From Gammaproteobacteria bacterium (GTDB lineage Bacteria; Pseudomonadota; Gammaproteobacteria; Pseudomonadales; Azotimanducaceae), in contig JAPOYI010000198.1 in assembly GCA_026706665.1 (NCBI GenBank), positions 1 to 52,131 of the forward strand: 52,131 nucleotides of DNA. The letters run 5' to 3'. Under the pieces are notes generated by a model. That model searched no databases. It saw only the letters and a list, made by a program, of their open reading frames with translations, and was not told where the DNA came from. Positions 16,733 to 26,059 of this stretch are shown in pieces. A program made the position numbers and the translations under genes. Each line of letters opens with the position of its first letter. Position 1 is the stretch's first letter.

Positions 16733-18037
16733 CTATTCGCCGCTGGAGTTCGCGAGGTCCGCCACGCGGATACGCCTCACCTTTCCCGTCACACCGGCCA
16801 GTTTCTCGATGTCCGCCACGGCCCTCTCTGCGTCACGCTCGGCCACGACATCGGTGAGGATGACGATGGGCACCCATTCTGCTCCCCGCTTGCCCCGTAT
16901 CGCCTGGGGCTGCTGGATGACACCTTCGATCGATATCCCATGCCCGCTCAGTGTCTGCGCGACGTCTGCGAACACGCCCGGCTGGTCTTCCGCCGGGACG
17001 TTCAGGTAGTGCGCGCACCTGAGGTCGCCCAGGGGCGAAGCCCCGGGGATGTTTTTTGCGAGCGGTGCCGAAATCCACCCGGCGGCACCACGCGCCAGTT
17101 CAATCAGGTCCGAGACGATCGAAGACGCGGTCGGCCCGGCACCGGCACCTGGTCCCACGTAAAGCGTCGAACCGACGGCGTGACCTTTCACCTGCACGGC
17201 GTTCATGACGCCATCCACCTTGCCGATCAGTGCAGATTCGGGCGTCAGGCATGGATGTACACGTGCCTCGACACCGTTGGCCTTCAGCCGGGCGATCCCC
17301 AGGTGCTTGATCCGGTAACCGAGTTCCCGCGCGTACGCGACATCCTCGGCTTCGACATCCGAGATGCCTTCGACATGGACGCTGTCGAAGTCAAACGGGG
17401 TGCCGAATGCGAGGCTGGCCAGGATCGCGAGCTTGTGGGCTGCATCTATGCCTTCGACATCGAACGTAGGGTCCGCTTCGGCATAGCCGAGCCGTTGCGC
17501 TTCGCGAAGCGCGGCCGCGAAGTCCTGACCCTCCTCGGACATGGCAGTCAGCACGTAGTTGGACGTGCCGTTGATGATTCCGGCCAGCCACTCGATCCGG
17601 TTGGCCGCGAGACCCCGGGTCAACGCGCTGATGATGGGAATGCCGCCCGCGACCGCCGCCTCGATGCCCACGAAGACTCCCGCCTCGCGGGCCGACCGCA
17701 TGAGTTCGTTGCCATGCACGGCTATGAGGGCCTTGTTCGCGGTCACGACGTGTTTCTTCGCGGCGACGGCGGCACTGAAGAGTGTCTTCGCGGCATCTTC
17801 ACCGCCAATCGCCTCGACCACCACGTCGACATCGTCTGCCGCGGGCAGCGTGGCCAGGTCCGTGGAAAACGCCGCTCCGCCGAGGTCCACTTCGGGTCGG
17901 GGTGTACGGCTCGCCACCCGGGTCAACTCAAGCTGCCGTCCCGCCGCCGCCGTCAACGCCTCGGCTTCCGAAGCGAGCAGGCGCACCACTCCCCGGCCCA
18001 CCGTACCGAGGCCCGCCAGCCCTATTCTCAGTGGCAT
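16733..18037 (-). CDS. hom: Homoserine dehydrogenase
   Basis: Hom reduces aspartate semialdehyde to homoserine, the branch point for threonine and methionine. The 434-residue product has the NAD(P) motif IGLAGLGTVGRGV, the substrate-binding INGTSNYVLT and the catalytic segment EADPTFDVEGIDAAHK. A C-terminal ACT domain (DQPGVFADVAQTLSGHGISI) probably binds threonine for feedback control. It is the monofunctional type and lacks an aspartokinase domain. The ATG at 18037 lies 8 bases after the dsbC stop, so the two are likely co-transcribed, as in Pseudomonas. The usual next gene, thrC, is absent. Confidence 0.97.
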   Translation of the reverse strand: MPLRIGLAGLGTVGRGVVRLLASEAEALTAAAGRQLELTRVASRTPRPEVDLGGAAFSTDLATLPAADDVDVVVEAIGGEDAAKTLFSAAVAAKKHVVTANKALIAVHGNELMRSAREAGVFVGIEAAVAGGIPIISALTRGLAANRIEWLAGIINGTSNYVLTAMSEEGQDFAAALREAQRLGYAEADPTFDVEGIDAAHKLAILASLAFGTPFDFDSVHVEGISDVEAEDVAYARELGYRIKHLGIARLKANGVEARVHPCLTPESALIGKVDGVMNAVQVKGHAVGSTLYVGPGAGAGPTASSIVSDLIELARGAAGWISAPLAKNIPGASPLGDLRCAHYLNVPAEDQPGVFADVAQTLSGHGISIEGVIQQPQAIRGKRGAEWVPIVILTDVVAERDAERAVADIEKLAGVTGKVRRIRVADLANSSGE

Positions 18038-18045
18038 CCCGACGC

Positions 18046-18822
18046 CTATTTCAATCCCAACCCTTGCGCCAGCTGCGCCGCCGGAACGTAGCCCGCGATC
18101 AGTTCGCCGTCGGCGGTCACCATGGTCGGCGTACCTTCGACGCCCACGACCTTGCCCATCTCATAGTGCTCCGCAACGGGGTTCTGACACGACTTCGAAG
18201 GTATCTTCCTTCCAAGTTTCAGATCCGTGATGGCGTCCTGCGGATCCTCTGCGCACCATGCCGAGACCAGCCGGTCGTATGTCTCGGAGCCTATTCCCAT
18301 TCGCGGAAACGCGAGATAGCGCACCTCGATGCCGTACGAGTTCAGTTCGGGCACTTCCGCGTGGAGCTTTCGGCAGAATCCACAGTCGGGGTCGGTGAAC
18401 ACGTTCAGCACCGCCCTGGTCTCTCCCGCGGGCGCGAAAACGATCATCTGATCCGCGGGGACGTCGGCAAGCAGCGCCAGGCGTCTCGCCGCCCAGCGAG
18501 CCTTGAATGGATCGACCGGTCCCTGGTCGGTCAGGGCGTACAGGACCCCCGCGATCGCGTAGGAGCCGTCCTCGGTGACATGGAGCATCACTCCACCTTC
18601 AATCTCGACCACGAGGAATCCGGGAATGGGAGACGCTTCGACCGACGTGACGTTGACGTCCGGCAGCCGGCGCTCAAGCACTTCGGCCAGATCGGCGCTG
18701 GCTGCGGGTGCGTCCTGGGCCTGCGCGGCTTCTATTGCTCCTGGTGCTTCTGGTGCTTCATCCGCCCCGGCGGCCGCCGCCGCGAGGACAGCACACGCCG
18801 CCGCATTTCGAATCATGCCCAT
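18046..18822 (-). CDS. dsbC: Thiol:disulfide interchange protein DsbC
   Basis: Periplasmic disulfide isomerase. The 258-residue product has a signal peptide (AAACAVLAAAAAGA), a short DsbC N-terminal dimerisation domain (VNVTSVEASPIPGFLVVEI), and a thioredoxin-fold domain with the active site DPDCGFCRKLH. A cis-proline loop follows at GVEGTPTMV. A second cysteine pair (WCAEDPQ...SKSCQNP) matches the structural disulfide of DsbC. An alanine/proline-rich linker after the signal peptide is unusually long. The gene lies between xerD and hom, the conserved order. Confidence 0.96.
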   Translation of the reverse strand: MGMIRNAAACAVLAAAAAGADEAPEAPGAIEAAQAQDAPAASADLAEVLERRLPDVNVTSVEASPIPGFLVVEIEGGVMLHVTEDGSYAIAGVLYALTDQGPVDPFKARWAARRLALLADVPADQMIVFAPAGETRAVLNVFTDPDCGFCRKLHAEVPELNSYGIEVRYLAFPRMGIGSETYDRLVSAWCAEDPQDAITDLKLGRKIPSKSCQNPVAEHYEMGKVVGVEGTPTMVTADGELIAGYVPAAQLAQGLGLK

Positions 18823-18886
18823 ACTGCTTCGCCGTTAGCTGCTGGAACCTGGGATTTAGAGTGCCACCGTGGCCGATCGTGCGGCT

Positions 18887-19837
18887 TCATCCTCTCGGAT
18901 GGTGCGTCGAGTGTAACCGCTTGAGGCGATCTTGCGCGACATGCGTATAGATCTGCGTCGTCGAGAGATCCGCGTGGCCGAGCATCATCTGTACGGATCG
19001 CAGATCGGCGCCGTGGTTGATGAGGTGCGTCGCGAACGCGTGCCTGAGCGTATGCGGCGATATGTCCCGGGCAATCCCGGCGCGCAATGCATAGCGTTTT
19101 ACCGCGTGCCAGAACGTCTGCCGTGTCATGGCGGTCCCGCGCCTGCTCGGAAACATCACATCGCTCGGCATTCCGCGCAGTAGGGCGGGCCTCGCCTGGA
19201 CCACGTAGCGGGTCAACCAGCCCAGCGCAACCTCTCCCACCGGGGTCAGCCGCTCCTTGCCACCCTTTCCTACGACGCGCACAACTCCCTGGCGGGTGTT
19301 AAGCGACGAAACCTCGAGTCCAACAAGCTCCGATACCCGCAAACCCGCAGCGTAGAGCAGTTCAAGCATCGCGCGATCGCGGAACTCGGTGGCGCATCCC
19401 TGGGGATCCTCGGTGTTCGGCGCCGCCAGCAACGCCTCGACTTCGTCTTCGGAGAGCGACTTTGGCAGTGGCCTGCCAAGCAACGGCCGCGCAATGTCCT
19501 GGGTCGGATCGCGATCAAGGCGCCCCGCATCGACCGCATCCCGATAGTAGCCGCGCAGGCAGGACAGGAGCCTCGCAGTGGAACGGGCGGACAGGCCATC
19601 CGCGTGGCGCGCCCCCAGGTAGGCCTCGATGTCGTGGTCGCGCGCCCCGTCGAGGTCGCGACCCGCTTGTGCCGCCAACCACGCGCCGAAAGCGCGGAGA
19701 TCCCGCCGATACGCAGCCAGGGTATTTGCGCTCAGCCCGCGGCGCAGCCAGACCCGATCGATATAGCCGTCAACCTCATTACTGAGCCGCGTATCCCCGG
19801 CCGGGTTGGCACAGCTTGCGGTCGCGTCAGCCTGCAT
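18887..19837 (-). CDS. xerD: Tyrosine recombinase XerD
   Basis: XerD with XerC resolves chromosome dimers at dif. The 316-residue product has an N-terminal SAM-like core-binding domain (DGYIDRVWLRRGLSANTLAAY). The catalytic domain carries the Arg in GLRVSELVGL, the Lys in VGKGGKER, the HTLRHAFATHLINHGADLR box and the nucleophile region LGHADLSTTQIYTHV. Length is slightly above the usual 298 because of the N-terminus. A GTG or ATG a few codons in could be used instead. Context next to dsbC supports XerD rather than XerC. Confidence 0.95.
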   Translation of the reverse strand: MQADATASCANPAGDTRLSNEVDGYIDRVWLRRGLSANTLAAYRRDLRAFGAWLAAQAGRDLDGARDHDIEAYLGARHADGLSARSTARLLSCLRGYYRDAVDAGRLDRDPTQDIARPLLGRPLPKSLSEDEVEALLAAPNTEDPQGCATEFRDRAMLELLYAAGLRVSELVGLEVSSLNTRQGVVRVVGKGGKERLTPVGEVALGWLTRYVVQARPALLRGMPSDVMFPSRRGTAMTRQTFWHAVKRYALRAGIARDISPHTLRHAFATHLINHGADLRSVQMMLGHADLSTTQIYTHVAQDRLKRLHSTHHPRG

Positions 19838-19903
19838 GAACCCCTTCGAGAACGGATCTGCCGCAGTACCTGTTGATGGGAAGGACTCCCCCGCTCTCCC
19901 GGG

Positions 19904-20254
19904 TCAGACCTTTTCCTTGATTCGCGCGGCGCGGCCGGACAGTTTGCGCAGGTAATAGAGCTTTGCCCGGCGCACATCGCCCCGGCGGGTGACGGCGATG
20001 CTGGCGATGATCGGGCTGTGCGTCTGAAATGATCGCTCGACGCCAACCCCGTGGGAGACCTTGCGCACCGTGAAGGACGAGTTGAGACCGCGGTTGCGCT
20101 TAGCGATCACAACGCCCTCGAATACCTGCAACCTTTCGCGGGCGCCCTCGCGCACGCGCACGCGAACCGCGACCGTGTCGCCGGGACGAAACTCGGGCAG
20201 GTCGTCCCGAAGCTGCGCGTTCTCGAGTTCTTCGATGACTGTGTTGCGCCGCAT
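19904..20254 (-). CDS. rplS: 50S ribosomal protein L19
   Basis: L19 lies at the 30S-50S interface. The 116-residue product has the family core [38 protein letters not shown] and [15 protein letters not shown], ending [19 protein letters not shown]. Length matches. It is last in the rpsP-rimM-trmD-rplS operon, 6 bases after trmD. Confidence 0.98.
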   Translation of the reverse strand: MRRNTVIEELENAQLRDDLPEFRPGDTVAVRVRVREGARERLQVFEGVVIAKRNRGLNSSFTVRKVSHGVGVERSFQTHSPIIASIAVTRRGDVRRAKLYYLRKLSGRAARIKEKV

Positions 20255-20260
20255 GGAAAT

Positions 20261-21040
20261 CTACTCCGCTCTCTCTCCTGGCTCTCCCAGGCACGTTTCT
20301 GCCGGGTCCGTTTCTGCCAGGTGTTCTCTCAACAATTCCCGATCTTCGGCGCATAGCACCCGGTTCACCAACAGGTCCGGGCGACGGCGCCAGGTTCGCG
20401 CCAGTGCCTGTGCCCGGCGCCATCTCGCAATCGCGGCATGGTCGCCACTCAGCAGTACCGGAGGGACACGCATCCCGCGATACTCGGGTGGTCGCGAATA
20501 GTGCGGATAGTCTAACAGGTTGTCAGCAAAGGACTCGCTTACCGTCGACGCCGGATTGCCGAGGGTCCCCGGCAATAGGCGCGCCAGGGCATCCAGAACG
20601 GCCATGACCGCGAGTTCGCCCCCGGTCATGACGAAATCGCCCAGGGAAAGTTCGAGATCGACCTCCCGCTCGACGAACCGCTCGTCGACACCTTCGTACC
20701 GGGCTGCCACGAAAAGCAGGTTGTCGATGCCGGCAAGTTCTTCCGCCATCGCCTGGTCGAAACGGCGGCCTTGGGGCGACATGTAGACCGTTGTCAGCGG
20801 ACCCGGAGCCGATGCTCTCGCCGCCGAGACGGCCTCGCTGAGCGGCGCCACCGTCATCACCATGCCCGGACCCCCGCCATAGGAATGGTCATCGACCGAA
20901 CGCCGCCGGTCCGAGGCGTAGTCGCGGGGATTGATGACGTTGAGCGCCAGCCTGCCGTCGGCGATCGCCCGGGCTACCACGCCTTCGCCGGTCAGGGCGC
21001 GGAACATGTCCGGGAAAATGGTTATGACTCCAGTCCACAT
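20261..21040 (-). CDS. trmD: tRNA (guanine37-N1)-methyltransferase TrmD
   Basis: TrmD makes m1G37 in tRNA, which prevents +1 frameshifting. The 259-residue protein begins with the family motif GVITIFPDMF and has the trefoil-knot SAM site (VYMSPQGRRFDQ, ARYEGVDERFVE, SLGDFVMTGGELA). The conserved C-terminal domain with HYSRPPEYRGMRVPPVLLSGDH is also present. It is in the normal operon position between rimM and rplS. Confidence 0.98.
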   Translation of the reverse strand: MWTGVITIFPDMFRALTGEGVVARAIADGRLALNVINPRDYASDRRRSVDDHSYGGGPGMVMTVAPLSEAVSAARASAPGPLTTVYMSPQGRRFDQAMAEELAGIDNLLFVAARYEGVDERFVEREVDLELSLGDFVMTGGELAVMAVLDALARLLPGTLGNPASTVSESFADNLLDYPHYSRPPEYRGMRVPPVLLSGDHAAIARWRRAQALARTWRRRPDLLVNRVLCAEDRELLREHLAETDPAETCLGEPGERAE

Positions 21041-21046
21041 GATCAG

Positions 21047-21583
21047 CTAAGCCGGTTCTTCCCAGTCCACCACTATCACGGACCGTTCGAGGTCAACGTC
21101 CCTGATGGCGGAAGCGATGAAGGGGATCAGTCTCTCGCTCGAACCATCGCTGACTACCAGCGCGTCGTTGGCGCCCGTGGCCATGAGATTCTCTACCCGG
21201 CCAAGATCCTCTCCCCCGACCGTGACCACGCCGAGCCCGATCAGGTCCCGCCAGTAGTATTCGTCGGTTTCCGTTTCCGGGAGCGCGGACTCGGGCACGC
21301 CGATGAGGACACCCCGCAGGGCCACAGCGGCTTCGCGATCGTCAATGCCATCCACACGGCAAAGAAAACCGTTGTCATGCCTTCGCGCGCCGTCGGGGCA
21401 GACGGTCACTTCGCGCCAGGCGCCGTCGGACAGCAGGGACCACGGCGCATACTCCAGGAGATTCTCTGCGGGACGCGTGAACGAAACGACGCGCAGCATG
21501 CCGCCGATCCCATGGGGACCGGTCACCCTGCCCACCACGACCATCCCGTCGCCGGGCAACCGTTCCGTCGCCGGAATCGGCAT
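21047..21583 (-). CDS. rimM: Ribosome maturation factor RimM
   Basis: RimM assists assembly of the 30S head by binding S19. The 178-residue product has the N-terminal RimM barrel (VVVGRVTGPHGIGGMLRVVSFT) and the C-terminal PRC barrel (EYYWRDLIGLGV, VENLMATGANDALVV, IPFIASAIRDVDLE). It is in the canonical position between rpsP and trmD. Confidence 0.97.
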   Translation of the reverse strand: MPIPATERLPGDGMVVVGRVTGPHGIGGMLRVVSFTRPAENLLEYAPWSLLSDGAWREVTVCPDGARRHDNGFLCRVDGIDDREAAVALRGVLIGVPESALPETETDEYYWRDLIGLGVVTVGGEDLGRVENLMATGANDALVVSDGSSERLIPFIASAIRDVDLERSVIVVDWEEPA

Positions 21584-21610
21584 CGTGCCAGCCCCGTCCG
21601 AGAAGTTGGG

Positions 21611-21871
21611 CTATTCGGATGCGGCGGCTTCGCGCCGCGCGGCTCCGATGATCTGCCTGGCCCGTTCGGATGGCTGGGCACCTACCGACAACCAGTAATC
21701 GATACGGTCCAGGTCGATGCGCACCCGCTGCTCGTCGCCTTTCGCCAGCGGATTGAAGAAGCCCACCCGCTCGATGAACCGTCCGTCGCGCTTCGCCGCC
21801 TTGTCTGCGACGGTCAGGTGGTAGAAGGGTCTCTTCTTCGCGCCGTGTCTCGCCAATCGAATCGTGACCAT
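21611..21871 (-). CDS. rpsP: 30S ribosomal protein S16
   Basis: S16 is a primary 30S assembly protein. The 86-residue product starts [19 protein letters not shown] and contains [10 protein letters not shown] and [14 protein letters not shown], all typical. ATG 21871 is preceded by AAGGAG at good spacing. An in-frame TTG 18 bases upstream lies within this ribosome site and should be ignored. First gene of the rpsP-rimM-trmD-rplS operon, downstream of ffh. Confidence 0.98.
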   Translation of the reverse strand: MVTIRLARHGAKKRPFYHLTVADKAAKRDGRFIERVGFFNPLAKGDEQRVRIDLDRIDYWLSVGAQPSERARQIIGAARREAAASE

Positions 21872-21943
21872 TCGGATCGGCTCCTTCAAGAAAAGGCGCG
21901 CATGTTACAGTAAGCGGCCACCCTTGGCACGAGACGTACCACC

Positions 21944-23308
21944 TCAGCGACGAAAATGGGGCCGCTGCGCCACCTGGCCCTGCGCCTGGAGGTTCCGCAG
22001 CATCCGGTCCATGCCCCCCCTGCGGGTTGCCTTGCGCATGAACTTCTGCATCTGCTTGTGCTGCTTCAGGAGCCGATTGACGTCTTGCACACGCGTACCG
22101 CTGCCCGCCGATATCCTGCGCTTTCGGGACCCGTCAATGGTGTCGGGAAAGCGGCGCTCGCGCGGCGTCATGGAGTTGATCACGGCTTCCATGCGCCGGA
22201 AGTCGGCGTCGTCGAGCCCGGTCCGGGGCATCTGTCCCGCGCCCGGGAGCCTGTCCAGCATGCTGCCGACGCCTCCCATGCGCGCCATCTGCTGCAACTG
22301 GTCGCGAAAGTCCTCCAGATCGAACCTGCGGCCTCCCGCCGCTTTCCTGGCGAGGCGTTGCGCCTTCTGCCTGTCAACCTTGCGCTCGACTTCCTCGATC
22401 AGGCCGAGGACATCTCCCATGCCCAGTATCCGCGATGCCATCCGGTCCGGATGGAACGCCTCCAGCCCATCCGTCTTCTCGCCGACCCCGATGAACTTGA
22501 TCGGCCTGCCGGTAATCGCGCGCACCGACAGGGCCGCCCCGCCCCGGGCATCACCGTCCGCCTTGGCGAGGACCACTCCCGTCAGCGCCAGCGCCTCGTC
22601 GAATGCCCTCGCCGCGTTCGCCGCGTCCTGTCCGGTCATGGCATCGACGACGAACAGGGTCTCCACCGGCCGCAATACGCCATGCAACGCCCTGATCTCC
22701 GCCATCATCCCCTCATCAATGGCAAGCCGGCCCGCCGTATCGACGATCAGCACATCGTCGAATTGTGTCGTCGCGTCGGTGAGGGCACCCTCGGCAATCG
22801 CGATCGGCTCCTGTCCAACGGTGCTTGGGATAAACCGCGCGCGGACTTCCTCGCTGAGCGTTCGCAGTTGCTCGATGGCGGCGGGCCGATAAACGTCGGC
22901 GCTCACCATGGCCACCTTCTTCTTCTCCCGTTCGATCAGCAGGCGCGCAAGCTTGGCGGCCGACGTGGTCTTGCCGGCACCCTGCAGGCCCGCCATCAAC
23001 ACCACCGCTGGCGGCGCCGCAGCGAGATTCAACGCGTCGTTCCGCTCGCCCATCAGCCGGACGAGTTCGTCGTGAACCACCCTGACGAATGCCTCACCCG
23101 GGTTGATCCCCGCCGACACCGACTGACCGATGGCCTTGCGCCGCACCCCTTCGGTGAACGACCGGACCACCTCCAGCGCGACGTCCGCCTCCAGGAGCGC
23201 CAGGCGAACCTCGCGCAACGTCTCCCGAATGTTGCTTTCCGAGAGATACGCCTTCCCCGAAAGGCCTCGGAGCGCCGCTGTCAGGCGCTGGCTCAAGCTA
23301 TCGAACAT
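21944..23308 (-). CDS. ffh: Signal recognition particle protein Ffh
   Basis: Ffh binds 4.5S RNA and targets nascent membrane proteins to FtsY. The 454-residue product has the N domain, the G domain (MAGLQGAGKTTSAAKLA, DTAGRL, KADGDARGGAAL) and a methionine-rich M domain (QLQQMARMGGVGSMLDRLPG, MEAVINSMTP, RISAGSGTRVQDVNRLLKQ). It is divergent from the ypjD-like gene, with 138 bp between them. Confidence 0.98.
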   Translation of the reverse strand: MFDSLSQRLTAALRGLSGKAYLSESNIRETLREVRLALLEADVALEVVRSFTEGVRRKAIGQSVSAGINPGEAFVRVVHDELVRLMGERNDALNLAAAPPAVVLMAGLQGAGKTTSAAKLARLLIEREKKKVAMVSADVYRPAAIEQLRTLSEEVRARFIPSTVGQEPIAIAEGALTDATTQFDDVLIVDTAGRLAIDEGMMAEIRALHGVLRPVETLFVVDAMTGQDAANAARAFDEALALTGVVLAKADGDARGGAALSVRAITGRPIKFIGVGEKTDGLEAFHPDRMASRILGMGDVLGLIEEVERKVDRQKAQRLARKAAGGRRFDLEDFRDQLQQMARMGGVGSMLDRLPGAGQMPRTGLDDADFRRMEAVINSMTPRERRFPDTIDGSRKRRISAGSGTRVQDVNRLLKQHKQMQKFMRKATRRGGMDRMLRNLQAQGQVAQRPHFRR

Positions 23309-23446
23309 GGGCGTCTCCCGTACTCGCCAGGAATCGTCGGCAAGCCAGAATTATAATCCGACCACGCTGGCGCAAGGTGCCGGCAATGTGCCAAACTCGG
23401 ACATCAACCTCTCGCAATCGAGGGCGGCACGCCCGCCAATCGGCCG
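23309..23446. promoter_or_regulatory. ffh / ypjD divergent promoter region
   Basis: A symmetric ATTATAAT (23350-23357) gives TATAAT on both strands and could act as the -10 for either direction. On the minus strand CTTGCG lies about 15 bp upstream as a weak -35 for ffh. On the plus strand no good -35 is seen. Placement is by eye only. Confidence 0.4.
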
Positions 23447-24256
23447 ATGAACCCGGTCATTCCCGGTGCTCTTGCGATACTGCTCTACGTCGCCGGATGC
23501 CATTTGCAGTTCCGCGCCCTTTCCGCGCGCGATCCGAAGCCCTCGAAACGGCTGCTCGCCGTTTCCCTGCCCGCTGTCGTGCTGCACGGGCTCTGCCTCG
23601 CGCTGGTGATCTACTCGGAGACCGGTATCGACCTGTCCCTGTTCACGATCGCATCGCTCATCTCGTTCGCGGCGACGCTGACGATACTCGCCGCCGCCCT
23701 GGCCCAGCCGCAGGGCAGGCTGGAGAACCTGTACCTGCTCGTCTTTCCGTTCTCGATCATCGCTATCGCCGGATCCCTCGCATTCGGCGGAACCAAGGTG
23801 CGCCAGGTCCTGGAGGGCGGGTTGCTGGCGCACCTGCTGGTTTCCATCTTCGCCTACACCCTGCTCACGGTCGCCGCGTTCCAGGCGATCCTCCTGTGGG
23901 TGCAGGAACGACACATCCGGCACAAGGAGCCGATCGGCGTAATTCGCATCCTTCCACCGCTTGAAACACTGGAAGTCTTCCTGTTTCAGCTCCTCATGGC
24001 GGGCTTCGCGCTGCTTACCGTCTCGATAGCGATCGGGTTCGTGTTTCTGGACAATGTGCTGGCGCGCGACGTGGTCTACCACACGGTGCTCGCGACCGCG
24101 TCCTGGTGCATTTACGGCGGTCTGCTCATCGGTCACCGGGTGTTCGGCTGGCGTGGCACGATGGCGGCGCGCTGGACCCTGGCGGCGTTCGGGTTGCTGG
24201 TGATCGGCTACTTCGGCAGCCGGTTCGTGCTGGAATTCGTGCTGGGCGCCCGATAA
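23447..24256 (+). CDS. CcsA/YpjD-family cytochrome c assembly-like membrane protein
   Basis: Inner-membrane protein of the CcmC/CcsA/YpjD superfamily, which handles haem in cytochrome c maturation. For YpjD itself the role is less certain. The 269-residue product has about eight hydrophobic helices, starting with VIPGALAILLYVAGC and ending with GLLVIGYFGSRFVLEFVLG. In between, ASWCIYGGLLIGHRVFGWRG resembles the conserved Trp-rich/His helix region. ATG 23447 has no strong ribosome site. The gene is divergent from ffh, exactly as in Pseudomonas and many gammaproteobacteria. It ends 6 bases before the convergent leuA stop. Confidence 0.9.
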   Translation: MNPVIPGALAILLYVAGCHLQFRALSARDPKPSKRLLAVSLPAVVLHGLCLALVIYSETGIDLSLFTIASLISFAATLTILAAALAQPQGRLENLYLLVFPFSIIAIAGSLAFGGTKVRQVLEGGLLAHLLVSIFAYTLLTVAAFQAILLWVQERHIRHKEPIGVIRILPPLETLEVFLFQLLMAGFALLTVSIAIGFVFLDNVLARDVVYHTVLATASWCIYGGLLIGHRVFGWRGTMAARWTLAAFGLLVIGYFGSRFVLEFVLGAR

Positions 24257-24262
24257 TCGCAG

Positions 24263-25969
24263 CTACTGCCGGATCTTCCAGCGCCGGTTCACCGCAGAGA
24301 CGATCGCCGACAGCGACGCGGTGATCGTGTTTCGGCTCATGCCGATGCCGTAGCACTGTTCCTCGCCGTTATCGATGGCCAGGAGGCAGAGCGCCGCCGC
24401 GTCCTTGCCCGTGGACAGGGCAATCTCGCGATAGTCGATGATGTTCAGCGGCTCGTTCAGCGTGTCGACCATGCCGTTGACGAACGCTTCGATGGGGCCG
24501 CTGCCCTGACCGGCGATGCGCACCGCGTTTTCCGACACCTCCACCATCGCCTCGCAGCGCTGCGCGCCGTCTTCCCCCTGGGTGAGGTCGTAGTCGATCA
24601 GCCGGTAGGGCCCGTCCTCGCACAGGTACTCGTCAATCAACGCCTGGAAGATCTCCTGCGGGCGCACCTCGCGGCCGAGGCGCTCGGTCATGCCCTGCAC
24701 GTGGCGGGAGAACTCCACCAGCATTTCACGCGGCAGCGGCACGCCGTAGTGCTCCTCGAGGACGAAACCGACGCCGCCCTTGCCGGACTGGCTGTTGACG
24801 CGCACGGTCTCCTTGTACGACGAACCGACGTCCGCCGGATTGATGGGCAGGTACGGGACCTCCCAGGTGTCGTCGCCCACTTCCGCCATGCCCTTTCGGA
24901 TCGCATCCTGGTGCGATCCCGAGAACGCCGTGAATACGAGATCGCCCGCATAGGGATGGCGTTCGTGCACGGGCAACTTGTTGATGGCTTCCACCGTTTC
25001 CCGAATGCGCGGCATGTCCCGGAAATCCAGTTCCGGATCGACGCCCTGGGAGAACAGGTTCATGGCCACGGTCACGATGTCGCAGTTGCCGGTTCGCTCG
25101 CCGTTGCCGAACAGGGTCCCCTCGACCCGCTCGGCACCCGCCATGAGCGCGAGTTCCGTCGCGGCAACGCCAGTTCCCCGGTCGTTATGCGTGTGCAGAC
25201 TGACGACGACGCTGTCCCGCGCCGGGAAGCTGCGGCAGAACCACTCGATCTGGTCCGCGTATACGTTCGGCGTCGCCATCTCGACGGTGGAGGGGAGATT
25301 GACGATGATCCTGTCTTCCGGCGTCGCACCCCACGTCTCGGCGACAGCCGCGCAGATCTCCACGGCGAAATCGAGTTCCGTCCCGGTAAAGCTCTCGGGC
25401 GAGTACTCGTAGGTGATATTGGCGCCCGACAGTGACGACAGTCCGTCCCGGACAAGCCTGGTCCCGTCCACCGCAAGCTTGACGATGCCCTCCCTTCCCA
25501 GGCGGAACACCACGCGCCGCTGCAGGGTGGAAGTCGAGTTGTAGAGGTGAAAGATGACGTTGCGGGCGCCATCCAGGGCTTCGACGGTCCGCTCGATGAG
25601 TTCCGGGCGGGCCTGGCACAACACCTGGATCGAGACGTGATCCGGGATTCGGTCTTCATCGATGATGCGGCGGATGAAGTCGAAATCCGGTTGCGACGCC
25701 GCCGGAAACCCCACCTCGATTTCCGAGAATCCGACAGCCAGCAGCAGCTCCCACATGCGGATCTTCTCGTCGACGTTCATCGGATCGATGAGCGCCTGGT
25801 TGCCGTCGCGGAGATCGACGCTGCACCAGCGTGGCGCGTGTGTCAGCGTGGCCGCGGGCCAGGTGCGATCCGGCAGTTTGACGGGCGAGAAAGCACGGTA
25901 CTTCTGGAATGGCATGGCGCCAACACGCGCGCCTGCGTTGCCGACGTCGAACTCTTGACCTGGTTGCAT
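24263..25969 (-). CDS. leuA: 2-isopropylmalate synthase (long type)
   Basis: LeuA condenses 2-ketoisovalerate with acetyl-CoA, the first committed step to leucine. The 568-residue product is the LeuA type whose N-terminus reads KYRAFSPVKLPDRTWP. It has the TIM-barrel metal motif DLRDGNQALIDPM, HTHNDRGTGVA, and a C-terminal LeuA dimer/regulatory domain. ATG 25969 is preceded by GGGAGA 8 bases upstream. A second ATG at 25915 would start at MPFQKYRAF but has no ribosome site. Upstream lies a leucine-rich leader peptide, so attenuation is likely. Convergent with ypjD. Confidence 0.96.
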   Translation of the reverse strand: MQPGQEFDVGNAGARVGAMPFQKYRAFSPVKLPDRTWPAATLTHAPRWCSVDLRDGNQALIDPMNVDEKIRMWELLLAVGFSEIEVGFPAASQPDFDFIRRIIDEDRIPDHVSIQVLCQARPELIERTVEALDGARNVIFHLYNSTSTLQRRVVFRLGREGIVKLAVDGTRLVRDGLSSLSGANITYEYSPESFTGTELDFAVEICAAVAETWGATPEDRIIVNLPSTVEMATPNVYADQIEWFCRSFPARDSVVVSLHTHNDRGTGVAATELALMAGAERVEGTLFGNGERTGNCDIVTVAMNLFSQGVDPELDFRDMPRIRETVEAINKLPVHERHPYAGDLVFTAFSGSHQDAIRKGMAEVGDDTWEVPYLPINPADVGSSYKETVRVNSQSGKGGVGFVLEEHYGVPLPREMLVEFSRHVQGMTERLGREVRPQEIFQALIDEYLCEDGPYRLIDYDLTQGEDGAQRCEAMVEVSENAVRIAGQGSGPIEAFVNGMVDTLNEPLNIIDYREIALSTGKDAAALCLLAIDNGEEQCYGIGMSRNTITASLSAIVSAVNRRWKIRQ

Positions 25970-25981
25970 GGCGAATTTCTC

Positions 25982-26059
25982 CCGAACTCGTCCCGACTTC
26001 TTGGTGGTGGCGATGGGCCGAAGGCCCGGATTTTGAGATGGAAGCCGGCCTAAGCCGGC
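25982..26059 (-). promoter_or_regulatory. leuA leader hairpins (putative attenuator)
   Basis: Between the leader peptide stop and leuA are three hairpins. The first is GCCGGC/GCCGGC (26044-26059), with the leader stop codon in its loop. The second is GGGCC-TTC-GGCCC (26015-26027). The third is an imperfect one (GAAGTCGGGACGAGTTC, near 25984-26000) just upstream of the leuA ribosome site. No U-tract follows any of them, so a classical intrinsic terminator is not evident. Control might act on ribosome binding instead. Confidence 0.45.

Noticed and set aside
16442-18091. A 549-residue plus-strand frame over hom
   Set aside because: Antisense shadow of recJ/hom; low-complexity Arg/His/Asp-rich translation with no domain pattern.
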